In this document: positions 45,381-53,813 of the stretch, piece after piece
Numbering within the stretch: position 1 is the stretch's first letter
Layout: each line of letters starts with the position of its first letter
From: Actinosynnema sp. ALI-1.44
GTDB lineage: Bacteria > Actinomycetota > Actinomycetes > Mycobacteriales > Pseudonocardiaceae
Length of the DNA: 64,000 bases
Assembly (NCBI RefSeq): GCF_001984155.1
Contig: NZ_MTQO01000047.1
Span: forward strand, 310,001-374,000
Direction of reading: 5' to 3'
Notes under the pieces: model-generated
Databases searched by the model: none
Told to the model about the DNA's origin: nothing
The model's input: only the letters and a program-made list of their open reading frames with translations
Position numbers and translations under genes: made by a program

Positions 45381-46954
45381 CACACGTCGACGAACACCGG
45401 ATTCGTGTAGCACCACAGGTCTTTGAACGGGTCGGACGCGCCGATGACGTCGGCGATCGGCTCGATCCCGCCGCCTGCGTGGCGGTTTCCGTCCGTACCG
45501 CGGACGCGGGCGTAGAAAGGTGCCCTGACGTTGCGGAAGGTGTGCTGGAAGACCACCGTGTGGCCGGGCCACCACCTGCGCGGCTCGAAGGATTGCGCTA
45601 CTCTGGTCGCGGGGGCAGCGGACACATCCGGTTCAGCGGTGCCTGTGACCTGACCGTGGATCAGGTCGAGGCGACGCAGAGCGGGGACGGATCCGCTTCC
45701 ATTGGGTCGACGGGCCAAGCGTGCGACGATGACGACAGTCACGGACGAGCCCTTGCGGACCCGGATGCGGTCGCCGTATGTGGCGAACTGACCATCGCCA
45801 TGAGCGGCCACTTCGAGGTTGTCGACCAGGCCACCGTGGGTTACCCAGACCCGGCCGGCGCGTAGGGCGGACGCGACGGCTGTATGGGTACGAGCGGTCG
45901 CGCCGACGTAAGTCCGGCTGAACTCGCCCGGGTAGAAGTCGGCGTAGGGCGCGAACAGTTGGGGCACACCGGAGTTGACCGGGTCCGGATATTTCCCGGT
46001 CTTGTCGAAGTAGCCATCGGGCACGGCTGGCCTGGTCAGCACGTCGCCCCTGTTGTAGTGGGAGTCGGAATTGCTCGTGATCCAGAAACCTTTGCCCTCG
46101 GCCAGAAGGGAGTCCCAGACGCCACCCAGTCGCGCGGTCATCCAGTCGAAGCCGCCGTAGGTCCGGTACGCCTCGACCGGGTAACCGGGCCACGAGTCAG
46201 CACCGGGGTTGTTGCCGTACCCGCCGCGCGCGCCGCCGTTCCCCTTGGGCTTGGGGAAGCCGTCGGCCTGTGCACCGGGTGCGCCTTCCATACCGATGAC
46301 AAGACCGGTGTCGCGTAACGCGCGTAGCTCATGCGGAGCGACGCGACCGTTGCGGGTGGGGTGGTTCACGACGACGATGGGGTCGCGTGTGTTCTGTCGT
46401 AGCCAGCGGACGGCGGCGAGTGCCTTGGCCTCGTTCTCGGGCGAAACCGAACCGGAGTCGGTCAGGCGGGAGTCGTACGTGCGCTCGAACGTGCGCAGCA
46501 GAGCGGCTTCGTCGGCACCTGGGGCGAAGAAGACGGTGGCGTGCTCGGCGCCGGGCACGTTCCACTCCATTCCTTGCCACAACAGGACATCGCGGTGCTT
46601 GCGGCGGGCGGCTCGGACGTCCACATTGGTCGGCTCGACGGAGGACTTCTCGTGTGCTGGGTAACCGTGGTCGGTGATGACCAGCCAGTCGACGCCGTGG
46701 AGTCGCGCGCCTGACACCACGTTGTCCACCGTGTACATCGCGTCATACGAGTACTGGGTGTGCGTGTGGTGATCGCCTACGAGCCAACGGTAACGGTCGC
46801 GGCCGAGCAGACGCCCCATCTCACCGGTGATGTCGGCGTCCAGCGGTGCTGCTGGTGTGGCGGCGGCCTCGCCCTGGGCCGCGGTGGTGCCGATCAGTCC
46901 GGCGGCACCGGCGAGCCCGGCGCGTCGCAGGAAGCCTCTTCTGTCGTGATCCAT
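45377..46954 (-). CDS. Exported PHP-domain metal-dependent hydrolase (CehA/McbA-like)
   Basis: 525 residues from ATG 46954. It starts MDHDRRGFLRRAGLAGA, a twin-arginine signal, so it is folded before export. PHP domain: VGDHHTHTQYSYDAMYT, WLVITDHGYPAH, WQGMEWNV and VVVNHPTRNG provide the His/Asp/Glu metal ligands. ITSNSDSHYNRGD and RTYVGATARTHTAVASAL complete the CehA/McbA pattern. The last ~130 residues form a beta-domain. Likely a phosphodiesterase or carbamate-type hydrolase on an extracellular substrate. Coupled to the DUF72 gene by a 4-nt overlap. Confidence 0.88.
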   Translation of the reverse strand: MDHDRRGFLRRAGLAGAAGLIGTTAAQGEAAATPAAPLDADITGEMGRLLGRDRYRWLVGDHHTHTQYSYDAMYTVDNVVSGARLHGVDWLVITDHGYPAHEKSSVEPTNVDVRAARRKHRDVLLWQGMEWNVPGAEHATVFFAPGADEAALLRTFERTYDSRLTDSGSVSPENEAKALAAVRWLRQNTRDPIVVVNHPTRNGRVAPHELRALRDTGLVIGMEGAPGAQADGFPKPKGNGGARGGYGNNPGADSWPGYPVEAYRTYGGFDWMTARLGGVWDSLLAEGKGFWITSNSDSHYNRGDVLTRPAVPDGYFDKTGKYPDPVNSGVPQLFAPYADFYPGEFSRTYVGATARTHTAVASALRAGRVWVTHGGLVDNLEVAAHGDGQFATYGDRIRVRKGSSVTVVIVARLARRPNGSGSVPALRRLDLIHGQVTGTAEPDVSAAPATRVAQSFEPRRWWPGHTVVFQHTFRNVRAPFYARVRGTDGNRHAGGGIEPIADVIGASDPFKDLWCYTNPVFVDVW

Positions 46955-47013
46955 GCGGCGGACCGTAGGAGGGAGAAGTGGATCATTAGTGGCCGTCAGG
47001 TTGACGGCGTCTG

Positions 47014-47295
47014 TCACGTGTGCCGGGTGGTGTCGAGCAGTTCTCTGACGACCTGTCGCGCGGTGTGCACCCGTGCCTTGACCGTGCCTTCGGGAATGTT
47101 CAGCTGCTCGGCGGTCTCGGCGTAGCTGAGCTGTGAGATGTCACGCAGGACGAAGGTGGCGGCCGGGCGGCGAGCTGGTCGTCGACGCCGATACGCGCGG
47201 ACCGGCGCTTGAGCGAGCGGTAGGTGTCCATCGTGTTGTTGCTCACCACGGTGTGCAGCCACGTGCTGACCTTGCTGCGCCATTCGAACTGGGGC
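47014..47295 (-). pseudogene. Broken ECF-type sigma factor
   Basis: Two minus-strand frames together give parts of an ECF sigma. The upstream part has EWRSKVSTWLHTVVSNNTMD and TYRSLKRRSARIGVDDQL (end of region 2). The downstream part, in another frame after about 47170, has ATFVLRDISQLSYAETAEQL and NIPEGTVKARVHTARQVV (region 4). Region 2.1-2.2 and the linker are gone; the missing 5' end is replaced by the head of the kinase fragment. It lies 59 bp from the PHP-hydrolase start. Confidence 0.8.
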
Positions 47296-47731
47296 AGCCG
47301 CTCGGGTCCGAGCAGTCCAGGCCGGGCGCGATTGTGGACGAACGCACGGAGGTCTACGGCCTCGGCGTGCTGGCTCACCGGCTGTTCACGGGCGCGTCCG
47401 TCGGGGAGAGCGGCGGGACGCCGATGCCGCAGGCGGTTGCCAGGACGGTCTCGCGGGCCTTGCGGTCCGACCCTGACAAGCGCTGGCCCGACGTGCGCAC
47501 GGATACCCAGCCGGGCGCGACACCTCTGCCGACTGCCGGTATCACGCCGTCGATCGGAGGCTCGGCCAGCGAGGCGCCGCCGCCGTCCACAGGCGGACCG
47601 CCGTCGACGCCGGTCCCGGTCGATCCCGACACCTGCCGGGCCCGGACCTGGTCACGCTGCCGTGGAAGGGTGGCCCGGTCGGCACCGACGGCCAGGTCGA
47701 GGTCGGTCCGATCAACGCGGCGTCGCAGTAG
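47296..47731 (+). pseudogene. Truncated and frameshifted Ser/Thr protein kinase (C-terminal end)
   Basis: The plus-strand frame begins inside the kinase domain at the APE-like LGSEQSRPGAIVDERTEVYG, then LGVLAHRLFTGASVGESGG and PQAVARTVSRALRSDPDKR, the C-lobe of a PknB-type kinase. A Pro/Ser linker (PPPSTGGPPSTPVPVDPDT) follows. A frame change near 47640 gives GPDLVTLPWKGGPVGTDG and VEVGPINAAS before the TAG at 47729. The ATP-binding lobe and catalytic loop are absent. It starts at the same junction where the divergent sigma gene loses its 5' part. Confidence 0.75.
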
Positions 47732-47825
47732 CCGCGGTGGTGACTCGGGTCACGTGGGGATCTCTCCCATTCCTGCCAGTACGGCGGTCGACCAGAGACG
47801 CTGCGAGATCGGGCCCGGACACGCG

Positions 47826-47857
47826 GTAGGGCGGCCGACCGGAGCCGACCGCCCTAC
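47826..47857 (-). terminator. Terminator of the fadA-fadB operon
   Basis: GTAGGGCGG (47826-47834) and its complement CCGCCCTAC (47849-47857) form a 9-bp stem around a 14-nt loop, 12 bp after the fadB stop on the minus strand. Confidence 0.65.
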
Positions 47858-47869
47858 GAAAGAACCCGC

Positions 47870-49963
47870 TCAGGACGTGGGAACGCTTGCCACACCCTGG
47901 TCGAGGAAACGTTTGCCGGTGACGCGCTCGGAAATCCCGGCACGGTCGAGGTACGGCGTGATGCCGCCGAGCCAGAACGGCCAGCCCGCGCCGAGGATCA
48001 GGCACAGGTCGATGTCCTGAGCCTCGGCCACGACGCCTTCGTCCAGCATGCGGCGGACCTCGTCGGCCAGCGCGACCAGCGTGCGGTCGAGCAACTGCTC
48101 GCCCGTGGACGGCGAGTCGCCCGGCTTCCAGAGCGCCGCGACCTCCGGGTCCAGCGTCTGGTTGCCCTGCGCGTCCCACTGCCACACGGCGGTCTTGCCC
48201 GACTCGACGAAGCGCTTCATGTTCTCGCTCACGCCGAACCGGTCCGGAAACGCGTTGTGCATGATCTCCGCGACGTGCAGACCCACCGCCGGGCCCACCA
48301 GTTGCAACAGGACCATCGGCGTCATCGGCAGGCCGAGCGGGTCGAGTGCGTGGTCGGCGACCTCGAACGGCGTACCTTCGTCCAGCGCCGCGGTGATCTC
48401 ACCGAGGAACCGGGTCAGCAGCCGGTTGACCACGAACGCGGGCGCGTCCTTGACCAGCACCGAGGACTTCTTCAGCTCCTTGCCGACCTTGAACGCCGTC
48501 GCCAGCGTGGCGTCGTCGGTCCGGTCGGCGCGGATGATCTCCAGCAGCGGCATGACCGCGACCGGGTTGAAGAAGTGGAAGCCCACGACCCGTTCCGGGT
48601 GCTTGAGCTTGGCGGCCATGTCCGTGATGGACAGTGACGAGGTGTTGGTCGCCAGCACGCACTCTGCCGAGACGTGCTCTTCGACCTCGGCGAACACCTG
48701 CTGCTTGACTTCGAGGTTCTCGAAGACCGCCTCGATCACGAAGTCCGCGTCGGCGAAGGCGACCTTGTCCAGCGAGCCGGACACCAGTGCCTTCAACCGG
48801 TTCGCCTCGTCCGGCGAGATCCGCTTGCGGCCCGCCAGCTTGTCGACCTCGGTGCGCACGTAACCGACGCCCTTGTCCACACGGGCCTGGTCGATGTCCG
48901 TCAGCACAACGGGAACGTGCAACCGCCGGGCGAACAGCAACGCCATCTGGGACGCCATCAGACCGGCGCCGACGATGCCGACCTTGGTGACCGGCCGCGC
49001 CAGCGACTTGTCCGGCGCACCGGCCGGGCGCCGGGCGCGCTTCTGCACGAGGTTGAACGAGTACAGGCCTGCCCGCAGCTCGTCGGTCATCAACACGTCG
49101 GCCAGCGCCTCGGTCTCGGCCGCGTAGCCCGCCATGAGATCGTTCCGGCGCGCCAACTCCAGCAGCTCGACGGCCTTGGACGCGCCGGGGGACGCGCCGT
49201 GCGTCTTACCGTCCACAATGGCCTTCGCGCGGGCGATCGCCGCGTCCCATGCCTCGCCGCGGTCGATTTCCGGCCGTTTCGGTGTGGTTTTGCCGTTGAC
49301 CACGTCGGCCAGCCACAGCAGCGACTGCTCCAGGTAGTCGGCGGACTCGAGCAGCACGTCGACGATGCCGAGCTCCGCGGCCTGCGCGGGCTTGAGCATC
49401 TTGTTCTGGCTCAACGCGTTCTCGATGATCACCGTGACGGCCTTGTCCGCGCCGATCAGGTTCGGCAGCAGCTGCGTGCCACCCCAGCCGGGGAACAGGC
49501 CGAGGAACACCTCGGGGAACGAGATCGCCGCCGCGTTGCTCGCCAGCGTCCGGTAGTGGCAGGACAGCGCGAGCTCGAGGCCGCCGCCCATCACCGCGCC
49601 GTTGACGAACGCGAAGGTCGGGATCTCCGAGTCGGTGAACCGCCGGAACACGTCGTGGCCGAGCTGGGCGATCTGCAGCGCGGTCGCCCGGTCGGCGACC
49701 TGCTCGACACCGGTCAGGTCGGCGCCGACGGCGAAGATGAACGGCTTGCCGGTCACCGCGATCGCCGCGGGCTTGGCCGCGACGGCCTCCTCGAACGCGG
49801 CGTTCAGGCTGGTCAGGCCGCCGGGGCCGAAGGTGTTCGGCTTGGTGTGGTCGAACCCGTTGTCCAGGGTGATCAGCGCGACCGGGCCGGTGAGGCCCGG
49901 TACGGTGATCAGCCGCGTGGTCGCCTTGGTGACGACCTCGTCGGGAAAGACTGCGGCAGTCAC
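47870..49963 (-). CDS. fadB: Fatty-acid oxidation multifunctional enzyme: enoyl-CoA hydratase/3-hydroxyacyl-CoA dehydrogenase
   Basis: 697 residues from GTG 49963, which overlaps the fadA stop by 4 nt. N-terminal crotonase domain: ALITLDNGFDHTKPNTF, GKPFIFAVGADLTGVEQ and GAVMGGGLELALSCHYRTL (oxyanion hole). From about 350 on comes a Rossmann dehydrogenase: KVGIVGAGLMASQMALLFAR, then SSLSITDMAAKLKHPERVVG with FHFFNPVAVMPLLEI, and the C-terminal 3HCDH domain with NRLLTRFLGE. It converts enoyl-CoA to 3-ketoacyl-CoA in beta-oxidation. Expressed with the thiolase. Confidence 0.95.
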   Translation of the reverse strand: MTAAVFPDEVVTKATTRLITVPGLTGPVALITLDNGFDHTKPNTFGPGGLTSLNAAFEEAVAAKPAAIAVTGKPFIFAVGADLTGVEQVADRATALQIAQLGHDVFRRFTDSEIPTFAFVNGAVMGGGLELALSCHYRTLASNAAAISFPEVFLGLFPGWGGTQLLPNLIGADKAVTVIIENALSQNKMLKPAQAAELGIVDVLLESADYLEQSLLWLADVVNGKTTPKRPEIDRGEAWDAAIARAKAIVDGKTHGASPGASKAVELLELARRNDLMAGYAAETEALADVLMTDELRAGLYSFNLVQKRARRPAGAPDKSLARPVTKVGIVGAGLMASQMALLFARRLHVPVVLTDIDQARVDKGVGYVRTEVDKLAGRKRISPDEANRLKALVSGSLDKVAFADADFVIEAVFENLEVKQQVFAEVEEHVSAECVLATNTSSLSITDMAAKLKHPERVVGFHFFNPVAVMPLLEIIRADRTDDATLATAFKVGKELKKSSVLVKDAPAFVVNRLLTRFLGEITAALDEGTPFEVADHALDPLGLPMTPMVLLQLVGPAVGLHVAEIMHNAFPDRFGVSENMKRFVESGKTAVWQWDAQGNQTLDPEVAALWKPGDSPSTGEQLLDRTLVALADEVRRMLDEGVVAEAQDIDLCLILGAGWPFWLGGITPYLDRAGISERVTGKRFLDQGVASVPTS

Positions 49964-51189
49964 TTCGTGCCCCCGTTCCAGTTCGGGTTCTCCCAGATCA
50001 CGGTGCCGCCCATGCCGATGCCGATGCACATGGTGGTGATGCCGTAGCGGACCTCGGGGTGCTCGGCGAACTGCCGCGACAGCTGCGTCATCAGCCGCAC
50101 GCCGGACGAGGCGAGCGGGTGGCCGGTCGCGATGGCGCCGCCCCACTGGTTGACCCGGGGGTCGTCGTCGGCGATGCCGAAGTGGTCGAGGAACGCGAGC
50201 ACCTGCACCGCGAACGCCTCGTTGATCTCGAACAGGCCGATGTCGTCGATGGTCAGTCCGGCCCGTTTGAGAGCCTTCTCGGTTGCCGGCACGGGGCCGA
50301 CGCCCATCACCTCGGGCTCGACACCGGCGAAGGCGTAACCCACGAGCCGCATGCCGATCGGCAGACCGAGCTCACGGGCGGTCGCCTCGTCGGCCAGCAG
50401 AGCGCCGGTCGCGCCGTCGTTCAGACCGGCGGCGTTGCCCGCGGTCACGCGGCCGTGCGGGCGGAACGGCGTCTTCAGACCCGCCAGGGTCTCGACTGTG
50501 GTGCCCGGCCTCGGCGGCTCGTCCTCGGTCGCCAGACCCCAGCCCAGCTCGGCCGAGCGGGTGGCGACGGGCACGAACTCGGGGCCGATCTTGCCTGCCT
50601 TCACGGCGTCCGCGTACTTCTCCTGCGAGGCCGCGGCGAACTTGTCCGCGCGTTCCTTGGTCAGGTGCGGGAACCGGTCGTGCAGGTTCTCGGCGGTCTG
50701 GCCCATCACGAGCGCAGAGGTGTCCACGAGCTTGTCGGCCAGGAAGCGCGGGTTCGGGTCCACGCCCTCACCCATCGGGTGACGACCCATGTGCTCGACA
50801 CCGCCCGCGATGGCCACGTCGTACGCGCCGAACGCGATACCGCTCGCGGTGGTGGTCACGGCGGTCATGGCGCCCGCGCACATGCGGTCGATGGCGTAGC
50901 CCGGCACCGACTTCGGCAGCCCGGCCAGCAGTGCGGCGGTCCGGCCGATCGTCAGGCCCTGGTCGCCGATCTGGGTGGTCGCGGCGATGGCGACCTCGTC
51001 GACGCGCTCCGGCGGCAGCTGCGGGTGCCTGCGCAGCAGTTCGCGGATCACCTTGACGACCAGGTCGTCCGCGCGGGTCTCGGCGTAGATGCCCTTCTTG
51101 CCCGCCTTGCCGAACGGCGTGCGCACGCCGTCGACGAAGACCACATTGCGAAGGGCGCGCGCAGCACTGGTGGGTGCTGGTGCGGCCAC
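49960..51189 (-). CDS. fadA: Acetyl-CoA C-acyltransferase (3-ketoacyl-CoA thiolase)
   Basis: 409 residues, GTG start. Thiolase landmarks: RNVVFVDGVRTPFGKAG, the nucleophilic Cys in YAIDRMCAGAMTAV, GGVEHMGRHPMGEG, VTAGNAAGLNDGATGALL, EINEAFAVQVLAF, GHPLASSGVRL (His) and TMCIGIGMGG (second Cys). It cleaves 3-ketoacyl-CoA with CoA in the last step of beta-oxidation. It heads the fadA-fadB operon, behind two operator-like repeats. Confidence 0.95.
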   Translation of the reverse strand: MAAPAPTSAARALRNVVFVDGVRTPFGKAGKKGIYAETRADDLVVKVIRELLRRHPQLPPERVDEVAIAATTQIGDQGLTIGRTAALLAGLPKSVPGYAIDRMCAGAMTAVTTTASGIAFGAYDVAIAGGVEHMGRHPMGEGVDPNPRFLADKLVDTSALVMGQTAENLHDRFPHLTKERADKFAAASQEKYADAVKAGKIGPEFVPVATRSAELGWGLATEDEPPRPGTTVETLAGLKTPFRPHGRVTAGNAAGLNDGATGALLADEATARELGLPIGMRLVGYAFAGVEPEVMGVGPVPATEKALKRAGLTIDDIGLFEINEAFAVQVLAFLDHFGIADDDPRVNQWGGAIATGHPLASSGVRLMTQLSRQFAEHPEVRYGITTMCIGIGMGGTVIWENPNWNGGTK

Positions 51190-51215
51190 GGCAAGTCCTC
51201 CCTCGTGTCTGGTGG

Positions 51216-51231
51216 GTTACCCGCCGGTAGG
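51216..51231. promoter_or_regulatory. Imperfect copy of the fadA operator-like box
   Basis: GTTACCCGCCGGTAGG, sharing 13 of 16 bases with the box at 51259-51274, lies 27 bp upstream of the fadA start. The right half-site is degenerate. It probably forms a second, weaker repressor site. Confidence 0.5.
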
Positions 51232-51258
51232 GCGGCCGTGCCGCCAACTCTAGTCCTT

Positions 51259-51274
51259 GTTACCCGCCAGTAAC
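51259..51274. promoter_or_regulatory. GTTACCCGCCAGTAAC operator-like inverted repeat
   Basis: The arms GTTAC/GTAAC are a perfect inverted repeat around a 6-bp centre, 70 bp upstream of fadA. TTAC-N-GTAA palindromes are known operators of TetR-family fatty-acid regulators in actinobacteria; the exact regulator is not encoded in this window. Confidence 0.6.
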
Positions 51275-51536
51275 TACCTTGGTCCCTCTGTCGTGTGTGT
51301 CACGCGTACGTCAAGAGAGCGCCGGCCCTCGATTTCACGTTATCGCCGCGGGTGTTGACGTGCGAGCCCGGTGAGGAGGCCCGGTACGGAGTTGTCCACA
51401 GGCGGCGGTTGTCCCCAGGACGTCCCCCTGCGCACTTCCTTCCCCACCGCCAACCCTCGTAGCCTGGAATCAGGGGTCCCCCTTGCGGGCAGGGGGAGGT
51501 GCGGGGTGGATTGGGAGCGGTTCCAGTGCCCCTTCG

Positions 51537-52778
51537 CTACTCGGACTGAGGCGTCGCGTGCAGCGCCTTGCTCAGCGGCTCTGCCACCAGGTCGACCTGC
51601 CACTCACGCGCATTGCCCGCGCGCAGCGCCGTCGCTGTGCCCTCGACGTCGATGGATGTCGGCGGCGTCCAGCAGATGCGGCGGACCAGGTCGGGCTGGA
51701 CCATGTTCTCGACCGGCAGCCGCAGCGATTCCGCCAGCGCCGAGAGGCTCGCCCTTGCCGCGGACAACCGGGCGGCGGCGGCCGGGTCCTTGTCCGCCCA
51801 GCGGTTGGGCGGGGGTGGGCCGTCCTGTTGCGGGGACGGGTCCGGAAGTTCGTTGCGGGGCAGGTCGGCCGCTGTCTTCAGCGCCCGTGCCCACGTCCCG
51901 GCGAGGCGCCGCTGGGATCGGCCGCGGAACACCGGCAGCTTCACCAGGCCTGTTTCGTCGATCGGGGCGGCGACCGCCGCGTCCACGATCGCGCTGTCGG
52001 GCAGCACCCGGCCGGGCGCCACGTCCCGTTCCCGCGCGATGCTGTCGCGGACTTCCCACACGGCGCGTACGAAGGCCAATGCACGGGCCCCACGGGCCCT
52101 GTGGATGCCCGACGTGCGCCGCCATGGCTCCTTGCGTGGCTCCGGTGGTGCGGCGTCCCTGAGGGCCGCGAACTCCTGCAGCGCCCATTCCAGCTTGCCC
52201 TGGGACGACAGTTCGGCTTCCAGCGCGTCGCGCAGCGGCACGAGCAGTTCGACGTCCAGCGCCGCGTAGTTGAGCCACTCGCGTGGCAACGGCCTGCGCG
52301 ACCAGTCCGCCGCGCCGTGGCCCTTCTCCAGCCGGTAACCGAGGACTCGCTCGACCAGCGTGCCCAACGCGACACGGTCGAAGCCCGCCAGTCGCCCGGC
52401 CAGCTCGGTGTCGAACAACATGCTCGGTCGCAGACCGAGCTCGGCGAGGCACGGCAGATCCTGGGATGCCGCGTGCAGCACCCACTCGGTGTCGGCCAAG
52501 GCCTCGATCAGGGGGTCGACCTCGTCGTTCAGCGCGACGGGGTCGACGAGCACTGTTCCTGCGCCCTCGCGGCGCAGCTGAACCAGGTACGCCCGCTGCG
52601 AGTACCGGTATCCGGACGCGCGTTCGGTGTCGACCGCGACCGGCCCATGACCCGCCGCCAGAGCTGCGGCCGCGCGCCGCAGCTCTGCCGGCTGAGTCAC
52701 CACAGGTGGCGTGCCACCCGCTGGTTCGACCAGAGGAATTGGTTCCGGCTGGTCGCTTGTGGGAGATCCGGGTGTGCT
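51537..52778 (-). CDS. rnd: Ribonuclease D (DEDDy exonuclease with HRDC domain)
   Basis: 413 residues from GTG 52778 (VSTPGSPTSDQPEP), chosen over an upstream GTG at 52820. The 3'-5' exonuclease domain has the three acidic motifs: AVDTERASGYRYSQRAY (DxE), LHAASQDLPCL (Asp) and WLNYAALDVELLVPL (Tyr-x3-Asp, the DEDDy type). An HRDC domain (about 225-300) has FVRAVWEVRDSIARERDV and LPDSAIVDAA. RNase D processes the 3' ends of tRNA and other stable RNAs. It corresponds to Rv2681. Confidence 0.93.
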   Translation of the reverse strand, partial: STPGSPTSDQPEPIPLVEPAGGTPPVVTQPAELRRAAAALAAGHGPVAVDTERASGYRYSQRAYLVQLRREGAGTVLVDPVALNDEVDPLIEALADTEWVLHAASQDLPCLAELGLRPSMLFDTELAGRLAGFDRVALGTLVERVLGYRLEKGHGAADWSRRPLPREWLNYAALDVELLVPLRDALEAELSSQGKLEWALQEFAALRDAAPPEPRKEPWRRTSGIHRARGARALAFVRAVWEVRDSIARERDVAPGRVLPDSAIVDAAVAAPIDETGLVKLPVFRGRSQRRLAGTWARALKTAADLPRNELPDPSPQQDGPPPPNRWADKDPAAAARLSAARASLSALAESLRLPVENMVQPDLVRRICWTPPTSIDVEGTATALRAGNAREWQVDLVAEPLSKALHATPQSE

Positions 52779-52840
52779 CACGGCGGGAAACCCTACGTCA
52801 GGGTCACCCGCCGGTCGCACGCTTTCGGGCGAACAGCGTT

Positions 52841-53557
52841 TCAGCGGATCACGCCGGCACGCATGGCCAGCGCGACCATCTGGGCCCGGTCACCGGTCCC
52901 GAGCTTCCTGCCGATGCGCGACAGGTGGCTCTTGACGGTGAGTGCGGACAAGTTGAGAGCCTCGCCGATCTCCTTGTTGCTCTGGCCATCGGCGACCAAT
53001 TGCAGCACCTCAACCTCACGGGCGGACAACTCACGAGGTGTGTTGTCGGTCCCCGGAACCCGGGTGCCCGTCGCGAGCACGGGAGCGACACTCGGGTCGG
53101 CGTAGACGCCGCCCTCGAGAACTCGCCGCACTCCGTCGGTCACCACCACCGGCGATGCGGACTTCAGCAGGTAGGCCTGGGCCCCTGCCTGGAAGGCCGA
53201 ACGCACGGCGTACGGGTCGTCGGACGACGCCAGCACCACGATCCTGGGCCACCCGTGGCTACGGAGTTCCGTAACCAACTCGATGCCCGAGCCGTCGGGC
53301 AGCCCGAGATCGAGGATCGCCAGGTCGCATGGCCCAGTGGCCAACGCCCGCGCCCTCGCCTCGGCCACCGAAGCGGCCTCGTGCACCGTGCCCGCGCCCA
53401 TCTGGGTCAACCGAGCAGCTATCGCCTCCCTCAACAACGGATGGTCATCGACCACCAACACCGAGAACAACTCTTCCCGCGGGTGCGGGACCATGTTCGC
53501 CGGCAACGCGCCGGCTGGCGTGGTTCGAACGGCCTGACCTAAGCCGACGGCAGCCAC
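52841..53557 (-). CDS. NarL/LuxR-type response regulator
   Basis: 238 residues from GTG 53557, preceded by AGGGAGGT at 6 nt. Receiver: VLVVDDHPLLREAIAAR, LAILDLGLPDGSG (phosphoacceptor Asp), VLASSDDPYAV and AYLLKSAS. The output HTH is ELSAREVEVLQLVADGQ followed by IGEALNLSALTVKSHLSRIG. No histidine kinase gene is adjacent, so it is an orphan regulator here. The 30-residue N-terminal extension before the receiver is unusual. Confidence 0.9.
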   Translation of the reverse strand: MAAVGLGQAVRTTPAGALPANMVPHPREELFSVLVVDDHPLLREAIAARLTQMGAGTVHEAASVAEARARALATGPCDLAILDLGLPDGSGIELVTELRSHGWPRIVVLASSDDPYAVRSAFQAGAQAYLLKSASPVVVTDGVRRVLEGGVYADPSVAPVLATGTRVPGTDNTPRELSAREVEVLQLVADGQSNKEIGEALNLSALTVKSHLSRIGRKLGTGDRAQMVALAMRAGVIR

Positions 53558-53813
53558 GTCACTACCTCCCTGGAGTCGGTCGTGCCCCCCGACCGGCACC
53601 GGGACTTTCCGCCAATCAGCCGCGCCGCTGATGGACCGAAAGTGGTGTCGACGAGGGCAGCCTAGCCGCCCAAGCGGGTCAACGGGACGATCAATCGGGT
53701 ATGTATCCGATCGGGTTGTGACTTTCTGGACGTGTTGTCACACGATCAGGTGACTCCGGTATTGGTGAAGTAACGCAAGCATGCCCCAACGCGATGGAAC
53801 GAGGTCATGGGTA

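Larger units (their letters stand above)
51190..51536. other. 347-bp spacer between fadA and RNase D genes
   Basis: Holds the two fadA operator-like boxes near 51216 and 51259. A possible RNase D terminator has stem TCCCCC at 51477-51482 and GGGGGA at 51492-51497, 40 bp past the RNase D stop on the minus strand. Nothing coding is evident. Confidence 0.5.
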
